This document shows, piece after piece, positions 7,679 through 15,342 of a stretch of DNA of 23,663 nucleotides; positions within the stretch are counted from its first letter, which is position 1, and the number at the start of each line of letters is the position of its first letter. The stretch covers positions 1-23,663 of the forward strand of contig VFKW01000147.1 of assembly GCA_009885355.1 (NCBI GenBank). Reading direction: 5' to 3'. A program made the translations under genes and the position numbers. The notes under the pieces are model-generated. The model saw nothing but the letters and a program-made list of their open reading frames with translations, was not told the origin of the DNA and did no database searches. The DNA comes from Candidatus Berkelbacteria bacterium. GTDB taxonomy: Bacteria > Patescibacteriota > UBA1384 > VFKW01.

Positions 7679-8581
7679 ATGCAAAAAATTCAACAATATA
7701 AATCAATCATCTTGATCACGATAGCCGCCCTGGCGGGCGGCGGCATTCCGGTATTTTCAAAAATCGCCCTGCGTACCATCCCGCCGCTGCCTTTTACTTT
7801 GATCAGATTTATCTTAGCCTCGATAATTTTATTAATAATTTTGCTATTACAAAAACAAAAACTGACCTTAAAAGGATTTAAAGAATTAATTCCCGTCTCG
7901 ATCCTTGGTTCCATGAACGTCACTCTTTTTGTCTTTGGCGTGCGTTGGACAACTGCCTCTTCCAGTCAAATGCTTTATACCTTCGCCCCGCTTTTGGCCG
8001 CTCTGGCTTCATACTTTTTACTAAAAGAAAGATTTTCATCCAGAAAAATTGTCGGCATTCTAGCCGGATTTCTCGGATCTCTAATTATCATCATTTTGCC
8101 AGTTTTAAGCGGCAAGTCTTCAATTAATGGCAGCATCGCCGGTAATTTAATCATTTTTATCGCCGTCATTTCTTTTTCTTTTTATTCTGTATTTTCCAAG
8201 CACTATCAAAAAAAATATCAGCCGCTTCAAATAACTCTCGCTTTTGCCCTGACCACGGTCGTTATCCAAACTATCCTCTCACCATTTACTTTTCATAATG
8301 CAACTTGGGTCCATTCAATTTCTGCAGCCACCATCTGGAGTTCTCTTTATGTCGGCATCATCGGCGCCGGCATATATTATTATGTCTATCAGCTTGCCAT
8401 CAAAAATGCCACTCCGGTTGTAGCCACTATGGTCTTATACCTCCAGCCGATTTTCACCATCCTCTGGGCCGTCGGAATGCTCAATGAAAAATTATCCCTC
8501 TGGTTTATCATCGGCTCTCTCCTAGCCTTTGCTGGAATTATTTTAGTCACCTCAAAAGATAATAATAAAGGAGTAATATGA
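7679..8581 (+). CDS. EamA/DMT-superfamily permease
   Basis: Ten-helix drug/metabolite exporter-type protein of 300 residues, made of two repeated EamA halves (about 10-140 and 155-292). Typical signals are the first-helix text AGGGIPVFSKIALRTIPPLPFTLIRF, SSSQMLYTFAPLLAALASYFLLKERF closing the first half, and ATPVVATMVLYLQPIFTILWA with LNEKLSLW closing the second. Members export amino acids, metabolites or nucleosides; the substrate cannot be read from sequence. No ribosome site precedes the start. The stop codon overlaps the start of the next gene (ATGA, 8578-8581), so the two are translationally coupled. Confidence 0.92.
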   Translation: MQKIQQYKSIILITIAALAGGGIPVFSKIALRTIPPLPFTLIRFILASIILLIILLLQKQKLTLKGFKELIPVSILGSMNVTLFVFGVRWTTASSSQMLYTFAPLLAALASYFLLKERFSSRKIVGILAGFLGSLIIIILPVLSGKSSINGSIAGNLIIFIAVISFSFYSVFSKHYQKKYQPLQITLAFALTTVVIQTILSPFTFHNATWVHSISAATIWSSLYVGIIGAGIYYYVYQLAIKNATPVVATMVLYLQPIFTILWAVGMLNEKLSLWFIIGSLLAFAGIILVTSKDNNKGVI

Positions 8582-8760
8582 AATCACACGTTCAAAATAA
8601 CGCCCCCTCCGGGGCTATCTATGGCATGGGCTTCATTGGCGCCGCCGTCTATTTCATCGGCCACGCCGCTACTTTTGGCGCTGGTGTTTTAGGTTTTCTA
8701 AAAGCCATCGTCTGGCCAGCCGTCCTCATTTACCAAGCCTTCGAATTTCTAGCCAAATAA
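8578..8760 (+). CDS. Conserved small membrane protein (60 aa)
   Basis: The 60 residues form two hydrophobic segments (about 14-34 and 38-56) behind a short polar N-terminus (MKSHVQNNAPSGAIYGMGFIG). The pattern SGAIYGMGFIGAAVYFI...GVLGFLKAIVWPAVLIYQ strongly resembles a widespread family of uncharacterised small membrane proteins that I recall from many bacteria. The start is supported by AAAGGAG (8567-8573) and by the 4-nt overlap with the EamA gene. Co-translation suggests a possible accessory role for that transporter, which is inference. It ends 8 nt from the convergent ABC transporter gene. Confidence 0.85.
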   Translation: MKSHVQNNAPSGAIYGMGFIGAAVYFIGHAATFGAGVLGFLKAIVWPAVLIYQAFEFLAK

Positions 8761-8768
8761 ATATAAAT

Positions 8769-10646
8769 CTAGGCTTTCTCTTCCTGATCTTCAAATTGAG
8801 TTCGATATAATTCGGCGTACAATCCGTCATTTTTTAGCAAATCTGCGTGCTTCCCATGCTCTACAATGCGTCCATTGTTTATCACCAAAATTTTATCAGC
8901 CTTGCGAATCGTTGATAATCGATGCGCAATCACGATCGAAGTTCGTCCTTTTAGCGCAATTTCCAGTGCTTTTTGGATCGCTTTTTCCGACTCCGAATCC
9001 AAATGAGCCGTCGCCTCATCCAATATTACCACATCCGGCGCTTTCAGAATGAGCCTGGCAATCGCCAATCTTTGTTTTTCTCCGCCAGACAAGCGATATC
9101 CACGCTCACCAACCAACGTATCCAAACCTTGCGGCAAGCCTTCGACTAATTTTAATATTTGTGCTGCTTTCAAAGCGCTTTTTATTTCCTCATCATTTGC
9201 ATCCGTTTTAGCATATAGCAAATTCTCTTTTATCGTCTCATGAAACATATGCGCATCTTGCGTCACAACTCCAATGCGATCCTGCAGGCTATCCAATTTT
9301 GCATCACGCACATCGATTTTATTTAGTAAAATCGCGCCTTCGTCGACATCATACAATCTCGACAACAGCTGCGTTATCGTCGTTTTTCCCGCTCCCGACG
9401 GTCCGACTAGCGCCACCATTTCCCCCGCTTTTGCTGTAAAATTGATGTCGAAAAGCACCTTTTTCTCTTTTGTTTTGTCCAATATCGCTACCGATTCCAG
9501 CGAAGCCAATGACACTTCGTCCGCTGATGGATAATGAAATCCGACATTTTTAAATTCAATTTCAGCTGGCCCTGCCGTGATCGATCGTGCATCTTTTTTC
9601 TCATTAATTAACAAAGGCATATCCAAAATTTCAAACACTCTTTCAAATGAAACCAGCGCCGTCATCACATCGACGTTAATATTTGACAGTTGAGTCAATG
9701 GCCCATAAAGCCGGTTTAAATATACCGTCATCGCCACTACCGTTCCCACATCCAAAACATTATTGACCGACATCATACCGCCCCAGCCATATACTAATGC
9801 CACTGCCAGCGTTGCAACCAGAGTCAAAGCGATTCTAAAAAATCTCATATACAATTCTTGAGTAATACCGATATCCCGCACCCTGCTAGCTTTATCTGAA
9901 AAGGATTTATCTTCTTTTTTTGGCCGACCAAATAATTTTGAAAGAAGGGCCCCAGAAACATTAAATTTTTCCACCATCATCGAACCCATTTTTGCATTTA
10001 GATCGTATCTCTCGAGCGTGATAGCTTGTAATTTTTGCCCAAACCATCTTGCCGGAAGAATGAATAGTGGCACCAAGATGAGCGCTACCAGTGTCAGCCG
10101 CCACGATAAAAATATCATCGTCAACAATACTAAAATTACGCTAAATATATTGCCAATTACAGTCGATATCACGTCTGTAAATGCCTGCTGCGCTCCTAGC
10201 ACATCATTGTTCAATCGGCTAACTAAAGCTCCGGTTCGCACTCGAGTGAAAAAAGCCAAAGGCATCCTTTGTACATGAGAAAATATTTTTGTCCGCATAT
10301 CAAAGATCAAACCTTGGCTAATTTTTGAAGAAATAAAGCTTTGTCCAAAAGATAATCCGGCATCAACCAGCGCCAATCCGGCAATTAACAAGGCAAATCT
10401 GATAATAAGATCGCCATTGTGTTTCAGGATACCTTGATTGATAATTTCCCGATAAATCAACGGATTTGCCACGCTGATAAATGCATCAATCACGATTAAC
10501 AAAATAAATACGACAAGAATCTTTTTAAATGGTTTCAAAAATAGCCAAATCCGACGTTTGGTCTGTTTTGTGATTTTAATATTTTTGACCGAATCATCTC
10601 GGCTAAAAGATCGCCTGATTTTTCCGGCCCCATGCATTCCACTCAT
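8769..10646 (-). CDS. ABC exporter half-transporter (TMD-NBD fusion)
   Basis: Type IV ABC exporter expected to act as a homodimer, 625 residues. The six-helix membrane domain covers about 45-330. The nucleotide-binding domain has Walker A GPSGAGKTT (from 415), Q-loop VTQDAHMF, signature LSGGEKQ (from 519), Walker B VVILDEATAHLD and the H-loop IVIAHRLS. All catalytic elements are intact, giving one active site type. The start at 10646 (MSGMHGAG) is chosen because GGAG (10654-10657) lies 7 nt before it and the transporter similarity begins there; the ORF continues 32 codons upstream without conservation. Substrate is unknown; lipids, peptides or drugs are typical. It is monocistronic and divergent from the glutaredoxin gene. 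Confidence 0.95.
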   Translation of the reverse strand: MSGMHGAGKIRRSFSRDDSVKNIKITKQTKRRIWLFLKPFKKILVVFILLIVIDAFISVANPLIYREIINQGILKHNGDLIIRFALLIAGLALVDAGLSFGQSFISSKISQGLIFDMRTKIFSHVQRMPLAFFTRVRTGALVSRLNNDVLGAQQAFTDVISTVIGNIFSVILVLLTMIFLSWRLTLVALILVPLFILPARWFGQKLQAITLERYDLNAKMGSMMVEKFNVSGALLSKLFGRPKKEDKSFSDKASRVRDIGITQELYMRFFRIALTLVATLAVALVYGWGGMMSVNNVLDVGTVVAMTVYLNRLYGPLTQLSNINVDVMTALVSFERVFEILDMPLLINEKKDARSITAGPAEIEFKNVGFHYPSADEVSLASLESVAILDKTKEKKVLFDINFTAKAGEMVALVGPSGAGKTTITQLLSRLYDVDEGAILLNKIDVRDAKLDSLQDRIGVVTQDAHMFHETIKENLLYAKTDANDEEIKSALKAAQILKLVEGLPQGLDTLVGERGYRLSGGEKQRLAIARLILKAPDVVILDEATAHLDSESEKAIQKALEIALKGRTSIVIAHRLSTIRKADKILVINNGRIVEHGKHADLLKNDGLYAELYRTQFEDQEEKA

Positions 10647-10674
10647 TTTTATACTCCAAAATATAAGTATATAA

Positions 10675-10683
10675 ATTATACCA
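10675..10683 (-). promoter_or_regulatory. Extended -10 promoter of the ABC exporter gene
   Basis: On the minus strand TGG-TATAAT (hexamer 10675-10680) predicts transcription from about 10668 and a leader of about 22 nt with GGAG. No good -35 is visible at the normal distance, in keeping with an extended -10 type. Confidence 0.55.
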
Positions 10684-10742
10684 TAAATACTCAAGAAATT
10701 ACATCCTTCCAACGAAGTCATTATGTTTTGGAAAATATACAC

Positions 10743-10771
10743 TTGACAAATTAAAACAGTTGTATTAAAAT
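10743..10771 (+). promoter_or_regulatory. Promoter of the glutaredoxin gene
   Basis: A perfect TTGACA (10743-10748) and TAAAAT (10766-10771) have the ideal 17-nt spacing. Transcription should start near 10778. Confidence 0.8.
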
Positions 10772-10798
10772 TGAACTAAATTAAGAAAGGAGACCATT

Positions 10799-11035
10799 AT
10801 GGCCCAAATAGTTAAAGTTTTCTCCACTCCCACTTGCCTGTGGTGTGTCAAGATAAAACAATATCTCGATGAGAAAAATGTCGCATATCAAAATATAGAT
10901 GTATCAATCGACCCATATTCAGCTCAAAAAATGTTTGAAAAATCCGGTCACATGGGCGTGCCGCAAATATGGATCGATGATGAAGTCATCATCGGTTTTG
11001 ACAAAAAACAAATAGACCAATCCCTCGGATTATAA
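10799..11035 (+). CDS. Glutaredoxin-like thiol-disulfide protein
   Basis: Small cytoplasmic thioredoxin-fold redox protein of 78 residues with a CLWC active site (Cys13, Cys16) in the context FSTPTCLWCVKIKQYL. It has the cis-Pro motif GVPQIWID (Pro55) and the family ending IGFDKKQID. The size matches short glutaredoxin/NrdH-like proteins. The active site CLWC is neither the classical CPYC nor the NrdH type, so donor (glutathione, thioredoxin reductase or other) cannot be assigned. AAAGGAG (10786-10792) precedes the ATG by 6 nt. It has a strong promoter of its own and ends 14 nt from the convergent pilus operon, with no terminator visible between them. Confidence 0.92.
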   Translation: MAQIVKVFSTPTCLWCVKIKQYLDEKNVAYQNIDVSIDPYSAQKMFEKSGHMGVPQIWIDDEVIIGFDKKQIDQSLGL

Positions 11036-11049
11036 AAGAGGAAAAATTA

Positions 11050-11970
11050 TTACATATCAATATTTATAACCCTTTTTTTAGGTTCTTCCTTTTTTTTGCG
11101 ACCAAAAGATAGTCCTATAAGCGAAGTAAGGCTGAGTGATTTGACAAAACCATCTTCATTAATAGTTGAATTTTTTGATTTAATAGTTGGCACAATATTT
11201 TTATTATGACGTTTGGGTTCCGGTAAGACTTCGATATGTTTATATTCTACTTTTTTTTGATCAGTTTGCTTTGGGATTATTATTTTATCTTCGGATGATT
11301 TTATATCCATTTTGTTGGTTATCAATTCTTTTTTATCAAGTTGATCAATCATTTTATTATGATCTTCTTTGCTTGATGTTGGTTTATTATTTTTTTGCTC
11401 GATTCCTTTATGCTTGTTAAATAAAGTGTCAAATATCTTAATAATTGGCTTATTTGTACTTTTATTTTCAGAGTATAGTAATTTTTCAATATGTTCTTCT
11501 TTCATTGGGATAATTTTTTGAGTCGGTTCGACTTTTGGCGGCATGCTTTTAGCCTTGCTGATAACCGATTTTTCGACTACTATAGGTTTTTCCACTTGTT
11601 TTTTTGCGTACCTTGGTAAAAGATCGTCATATTCGAGGTCGTCGGTTTTTACTTTGCTCACTTTGGAAATATAAAAATCACTAAAAAAGAATTGGATTTG
11701 ATCAAAAAGTTTCATAAAATTATTGATAAAAAATGAAAGTCCGACTACTGCAACTAGTGTATTAATTGTTAACTTAATGATAAAAATTATTTCCAGGTCG
11801 TTAATATTTATCACATTTAATAATTCTTTAGCAACATCATATGCAGCCTTGTACTGATAATTCCCAAACATGCTTAAAAAGGAAAATGTCGTATTTATTA
11901 AAACTATAAATACTATTCCGATTACTGCCAGGCGAGCGATTAATTTAACTAATTTTACAAAAAATCCCAT
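11050..11970 (-). CDS. Unknown two-TM protein with long Lys-rich tail, last gene of the pilus operon
   Basis: I recognise no family. The 306 residues begin with a basic N-terminus and a membrane segment (about 9-33), then a short loop (about 34-60), then a second membrane segment (about 61-84). From about residue 100 the protein is a hydrophilic, repetitive tail rich in Lys, Glu, Ile, Asn and Pro (for example PPKVEPTQKIIPMKEE), probably disordered and cytoplasmic. It ends in a less degenerate block, GFVKSLSLTSLIGLSFGRKKK. The gene is visibly AT-rich. AAGGAG precedes the ATG, and only 9 nt separate it from the PilX-like gene, so it should be co-transcribed with the pilins. A role as inner-membrane adaptor or scaffold is possible but is only inferred from position. 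Confidence 0.85.
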   Translation of the reverse strand: MGFFVKLVKLIARLAVIGIVFIVLINTTFSFLSMFGNYQYKAAYDVAKELLNVININDLEIIFIIKLTINTLVAVVGLSFFINNFMKLFDQIQFFFSDFYISKVSKVKTDDLEYDDLLPRYAKKQVEKPIVVEKSVISKAKSMPPKVEPTQKIIPMKEEHIEKLLYSENKSTNKPIIKIFDTLFNKHKGIEQKNNKPTSSKEDHNKMIDQLDKKELITNKMDIKSSEDKIIIPKQTDQKKVEYKHIEVLPEPKRHNKNIVPTIKSKNSTINEDGFVKSLSLTSLIGLSFGRKKKEEPKKRVINIDM

Positions 11971-11979
11971 AATATCTCC

Positions 11980-13425
11980 TTAATGTGCTATTTCCTTCCA
12001 GGAAATTTTTAAGCGATTTGTGTTATCGATTTCCGGTGTGGCTCGATATGTCCGTTGAACATTGCCATAAGTTCCAGTAACATTGACACTTCGAAGCTTA
12101 GTTGAAAACTCTGCTACTGAAAAAATAAACATATAAGGGGCAACCACGTCTTCTGACTGGATATCGTTGATATTACACAGATCAACATCTGTGGCGCCTT
12201 GGGCAGTCACCATAGTTCCAGGGCTGGAAGAAGCTAATATAATCCAACCTTTGGTGTAGTCGCCAAAATATTGCATCGCAATGTTTATTTTATTTTGATC
12301 TCCGAAAGGAGCCATTTCTGTATAACCTGATCCGTTGTTTGTCATTAAAGGAAATCCTACTGCATTAGTTGAGATAATTGGATAGTAGTCATCGACCCAG
12401 CCGCCTCTTGTTAGTTGTAACTTATTATCAATAATTTCTTTCATTGCTGTATTTATGGTCATCAAATTTTGCTGGGCATAGATATTAACATATTTAAAGA
12501 TGGTATTCGGGCCATCAAATTCAGTATTTGTAACTCCTGGTTTTTCCAAGCTTCCGTTTATAAATCCCGGTTCATTTCGATAATTACCATCAGCTATATT
12601 TGACCACGAGAAACCGACGTTGGCTAATAGTGTGTCGAAATAAATGCCCCCAAGATTATTAAATTCGGTTATTGAGGGAAAAGATACTACTGCTCCATAG
12701 GCATTGTCGATAAAAAGATGTTTACCTGCTTTAAGATAGTCGCCTAATGTGAATGAATATTTTGTGTGATCAAAAAATGGTTTAAAATCTAATTCACCGT
12801 TAGCGACGGATCCGCTTGAAAGATTTGTTGTGCCGTTTGTGATATAGAGAAGATCATAATCCATTAAATCATTTGGATTCTTCAATAACCAATCTAGTTT
12901 TTTCAGCCATTTGCCACAGCTAGTAGGGTTATCTGGATGTGGATTTTCAAAGCTATAATTTGCTCCACCGATCACGTCAATAATTTTTTGACTCGCTTTT
13001 ATTTGATCTTGGTTGCCAGTGGTTCTCATGACAAGCATCTTATTCATTGTTCCAAAAATACCCTGGTTTATTTTTGGCTGGCTATCATTTAAGGAAACCA
13101 CAGCCACCCTAAATTTATTACCGCTATCTGGATTCGTCTCGATCACTGGCTTGATTGTAAAACATCTCTCTTTTCGGCTGTCGCAAGTACTTAAATTTGT
13201 ATCTAAATTTTTAGTCGTAGTGATATTTGTAGTGAATATCGATGGGTTTTGTTTAAAATACTCAATCCCCGCCTTGGCGGCATAATCCGCCACCAGAGCG
13301 TCGGTCAATCGATGGTTTTGTTCGATTTGGGGGATTACCAATCGGCTGATTCCAAGCACCATTATTAAAATCGAAGTTGTCGTCAAAATGGCGATTAATA
13401 AAGCTGAGCCTTTTTGTCTTTTCAT
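11980..13425 (-). CDS. PilX/GspK-like prepilin with large ectodomain
   Basis: The 481-residue protein begins MKRQKG-SALLIAILTTT, a prepilin leader followed by one hydrophobic helix (about 7-30). Glu at +5 is absent, as in many PilX/GspK-type minor pilins. The helix is followed by the usual amphipathic text DALVADYAAKAGIEYFKQNP. The rest is far longer than a typical PilX. It includes MDYDLLYITNG (from 188) and GDYLKAGKHLFIDNAYG (from 228), a strand-loop-helix-strand pattern like glutamine-amidotransferase-like domains (DUF4350/DUF4159/ThuA style). GSALLIAIL typing is firm; the ectodomain call is tentative. TAGGAG supports the start and overlaps the stop of the preceding gene. It probably belongs to the pilus tip complex with the PilV/PilW/FimT-like proteins. 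Confidence 0.85.
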   Translation of the reverse strand: MKRQKGSALLIAILTTTSILIMVLGISRLVIPQIEQNHRLTDALVADYAAKAGIEYFKQNPSIFTTNITTTKNLDTNLSTCDSRKERCFTIKPVIETNPDSGNKFRVAVVSLNDSQPKINQGIFGTMNKMLVMRTTGNQDQIKASQKIIDVIGGANYSFENPHPDNPTSCGKWLKKLDWLLKNPNDLMDYDLLYITNGTTNLSSGSVANGELDFKPFFDHTKYSFTLGDYLKAGKHLFIDNAYGAVVSFPSITEFNNLGGIYFDTLLANVGFSWSNIADGNYRNEPGFINGSLEKPGVTNTEFDGPNTIFKYVNIYAQQNLMTINTAMKEIIDNKLQLTRGGWVDDYYPIISTNAVGFPLMTNNGSGYTEMAPFGDQNKINIAMQYFGDYTKGWIILASSSPGTMVTAQGATDVDLCNINDIQSEDVVAPYMFIFSVAEFSTKLRSVNVTGTYGNVQRTYRATPEIDNTNRLKISWKEIAH

Positions 13426-13435
13426 ATGTTTACTC

Positions 13436-13966
13436 CTAATCCGGAACAGAAAAAGTTGAATTCAAGCTAAACACCAGCTGGCCTAATTTATCATCCCCGC
13501 CCAAATAGGCAGATTTTCTAGATATTAAAATATTTTTATCTTCCGGCTTCAATGTTAGCTGGATTTTAAATACCGGTTTTGATCCGGTTACTACATTTAT
13601 TTGCGTAAGTGTATAATCAGTTATTTTCAGATCTCCACTCGAGAGATTGTGTGTAAGAGTATCGGCATCAGTGTCAAGTGTTAGCTTGTTTCCAGTTATT
13701 GAAATTACAATCGTCTCGTTTGCTTTGACAATCGTGAGATTATTCCTTGAGATTGTGACATCAGATGATTTTGCCACCTCGCGGTTGATGTATTCCATTA
13801 TATAATGAGCTTCTTCCTGCAATCTTCCCTGCAGTCGATTTTGGTACATCATGCTGTTCATGTGGATAGTCACTGTGATCGCGATCATACAAATAGACGC
13901 AAAAATTATTGTCGCGACCAACACCTCAATTAAAGTCATTCCCAATTGTCGCTTCCTTTTATTCAT
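13436..13966 (-). CDS. PilW/GspJ-like minor prepilin
   Basis: The 176-residue prepilin has leader MNKRKRQLG before the class III signal G-MTLIEVLVATIIFASI (Glu at +5 present). One N-terminal helix is followed by a beta-rich domain, the layout of PilW/GspJ. The ATG at 13966 is preferred over the TTG at 13969: GGAG (13974-13977) lies 7 nt before it and it overlaps the upstream TGA by one base (TGATG). Processing needs a prepilin peptidase, which is not in the window. The pseudopilin type is inferred from operon order and size. Confidence 0.88.
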   Translation of the reverse strand: MNKRKRQLGMTLIEVLVATIIFASICMIAITVTIHMNSMMYQNRLQGRLQEEAHYIMEYINREVAKSSDVTISRNNLTIVKANETIVISITGNKLTLDTDADTLTHNLSSGDLKITDYTLTQINVVTGSKPVFKIQLTLKPEDKNILISRKSAYLGGDDKLGQLVFSLNSTFSVPD

Positions 13967-14394
13967 CAATTTACTCCAATATAGCTAATTAGCTTGATGC
14001 TTTTTTTTTCGTCTGTCGAAACATTCCCCCACCAAACCATTGAGGTGATTTTGTATATTGACCCATCTGTAACGATGGAAACTGAGCGGTGAAAATTAAA
14101 ATTATCAATAGGATTCTCATCTTGGTTACTAGAAAAAGTATAAGTGCCACTCGAAAGGCTAATACCGTAAGTGCCATCAGATATTATGCTATTATTTCGC
14201 TTGATTGCTCTTGTCGCTTCAATTCCTTCGGTTGCTAAATAATATGCTTGAAGGCGAATACCATTTTGGGTAGTTGCCATTATTGAGCTGGTTGCCAATC
14301 TATAGGAAACAACGATAGTAGCGGTAATAATTACGACCGAAATAGCAACCTCGACCAAAGTAAAACCAGATTGTCTTTTTTTTATTATGTTCAT
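13966..14394 (-). CDS. PilV/GspI-like minor prepilin
   Basis: The 142-residue prepilin has leader MNIIKKRQSG before FTLVEVAISVVIITATIVVS, with the expected Glu at +5. The text after the helix (AYYLATEGIEATRAIKRNN) is characteristic of PilV/GspI-like proteins, where AxxLAxEGIE-type sequences are common. A short beta domain follows. Its ATG overlaps the stop of the preceding gene by 4 nt (ATGA) and only a weak GGAT precedes it, so translation probably depends on coupling. Confidence 0.9.
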   Translation of the reverse strand: MNIIKKRQSGFTLVEVAISVVIITATIVVSYRLATSSIMATTQNGIRLQAYYLATEGIEATRAIKRNNSIISDGTYGISLSSGTYTFSSNQDENPIDNFNFHRSVSIVTDGSIYKITSMVWWGNVSTDEKKSIKLISYIGVN

Positions 14395-14876
14395 ATAGGA
14401 TCCATACTTACATAGCCTGTTTTTTGATCAATCTTGATTTCTATTTTTCTTGAGTCGTCTACTGTTTCGAGTATTAATGAATTTGGGCTAGTTGCTGTGA
14501 TTTCATTTTCCGCCACCCGAAATTTGACTTCAAAAGAAGTTATAGGATAGTCGATTTTGCTTGATAAATTATTTTTATAACCATTTAGTGCTGTGCCCAT
14601 AGTGCAATGACCTATTGTACTGTCCGTATAAGAGTAGATATTGATATTACCCAGGGTATCGACTTTGGCAGCATAACAATCAGCCGTTGAATTTTTTTGT
14701 GGTGCCATTGCCAGTGATCTTGCTTGTAAGATGCTATTTCGTACTTCCAGGCTGGCTTGTTCCAGGATTTGCTCGGGTCGCGGTCGATTAAAACCAGGCA
14801 AAATTATGGCCATAAAAATGGCCATTATACTCATGACTACCAGAAGTTCTATTAATGTGTAACCTTTATTTTTCAT
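14391..14876 (-). CDS. GspH/FimT-like minor prepilin
   Basis: The 161-residue prepilin has leader MKNKG before YTLIELLVVMSIMAIFMAIILPGF, followed by a beta domain of GspH/FimT size. The text QASLEVRNSILQARSLAM resembles the FimT/GspH region after the helix. The ATG at 14876 gives a normal 5-residue leader; an in-frame TTG at 14885 would add three residues. Neither has a clear ribosome site. The gene begins 16 nt after the pilin stop and overlaps the next by 4 nt. Confidence 0.88.
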   Translation of the reverse strand: MKNKGYTLIELLVVMSIMAIFMAIILPGFNRPRPEQILEQASLEVRNSILQARSLAMAPQKNSTADCYAAKVDTLGNINIYSYTDSTIGHCTMGTALNGYKNNLSSKIDYPITSFEVKFRVAENEITATSPNSLILETVDDSRKIEIKIDQKTGYVSMDPI

Positions 14877-14892
14877 ATTTTTCAATTAATTA

Positions 14893-15330
14893 CTATGGTA
14901 AAAGATCTATCCACGCCTCTCCATTACCTGTTTCATAATAATCTGGAGACTTCCCATTGTCATTTTTTGCTTTTGCATTACCAGCTTCCATTTTTGCTCT
15001 AAGGGCAAAATTATCGCTACTATTATAATAGGAATAAATATTTTCTCCGTTATTGATCGGATCTACAGGTAGAGCGGTCAAATACTTCTCGGTTTTCAAA
15101 ACGTTCAGATCGTCGGTATATACATTATTACTTGTCGGATAAGTCTTCTCGATCGAGTAATATTGCACCAAAACCCCCTGCACTCGGTTTAGATCAGCAA
15201 TTCTTTCCCCATCTCTTGCTCTGGCGCGGGCGGTTTTGACGCCATAAATTGAGATCGAATACAGCATCCCGATAATAGCCATCGTGATCAAGACTTCAAT
15301 TAGTGTAAAACCATACTTGGTACGTCTCAT
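14893..15330 (-). CDS. Type IV pilin / GspG-like prepilin (probable major subunit)
   Basis: The 145-residue prepilin has leader MRRTKYG before FTLIEVLITMAIIGMLYSISI, with Glu at +5. The text KTARARARDGERIADLNRVQGVLVQYYSIEKTYP is the signature of GspG/PilA-type pilins in many bacteria, where a short helix is followed by 'YP'. The C-terminal half is compact and lacks a Cys pair. It directly follows pilC with a 12-nt gap and has a good GGGAG site, better than those of the two minor pilins that follow. I therefore take it as the main subunit, though relative expression cannot be measured from sequence. Confidence 0.92.
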   Translation of the reverse strand: MRRTKYGFTLIEVLITMAIIGMLYSISIYGVKTARARARDGERIADLNRVQGVLVQYYSIEKTYPTSNNVYTDDLNVLKTEKYLTALPVDPINNGENIYSYYNSSDNFALRAKMEAGNAKAKNDNGKSPDYYETGNGEAWIDLLP

Positions 15331-15342
15331 AGTTTCTCCCTT

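Noticed and set aside
10647..10742. N-terminal extension of the ABC exporter (32 codons)
   Set aside because: It covers the promoter and ribosome site of the chosen start and adds no conserved residues.
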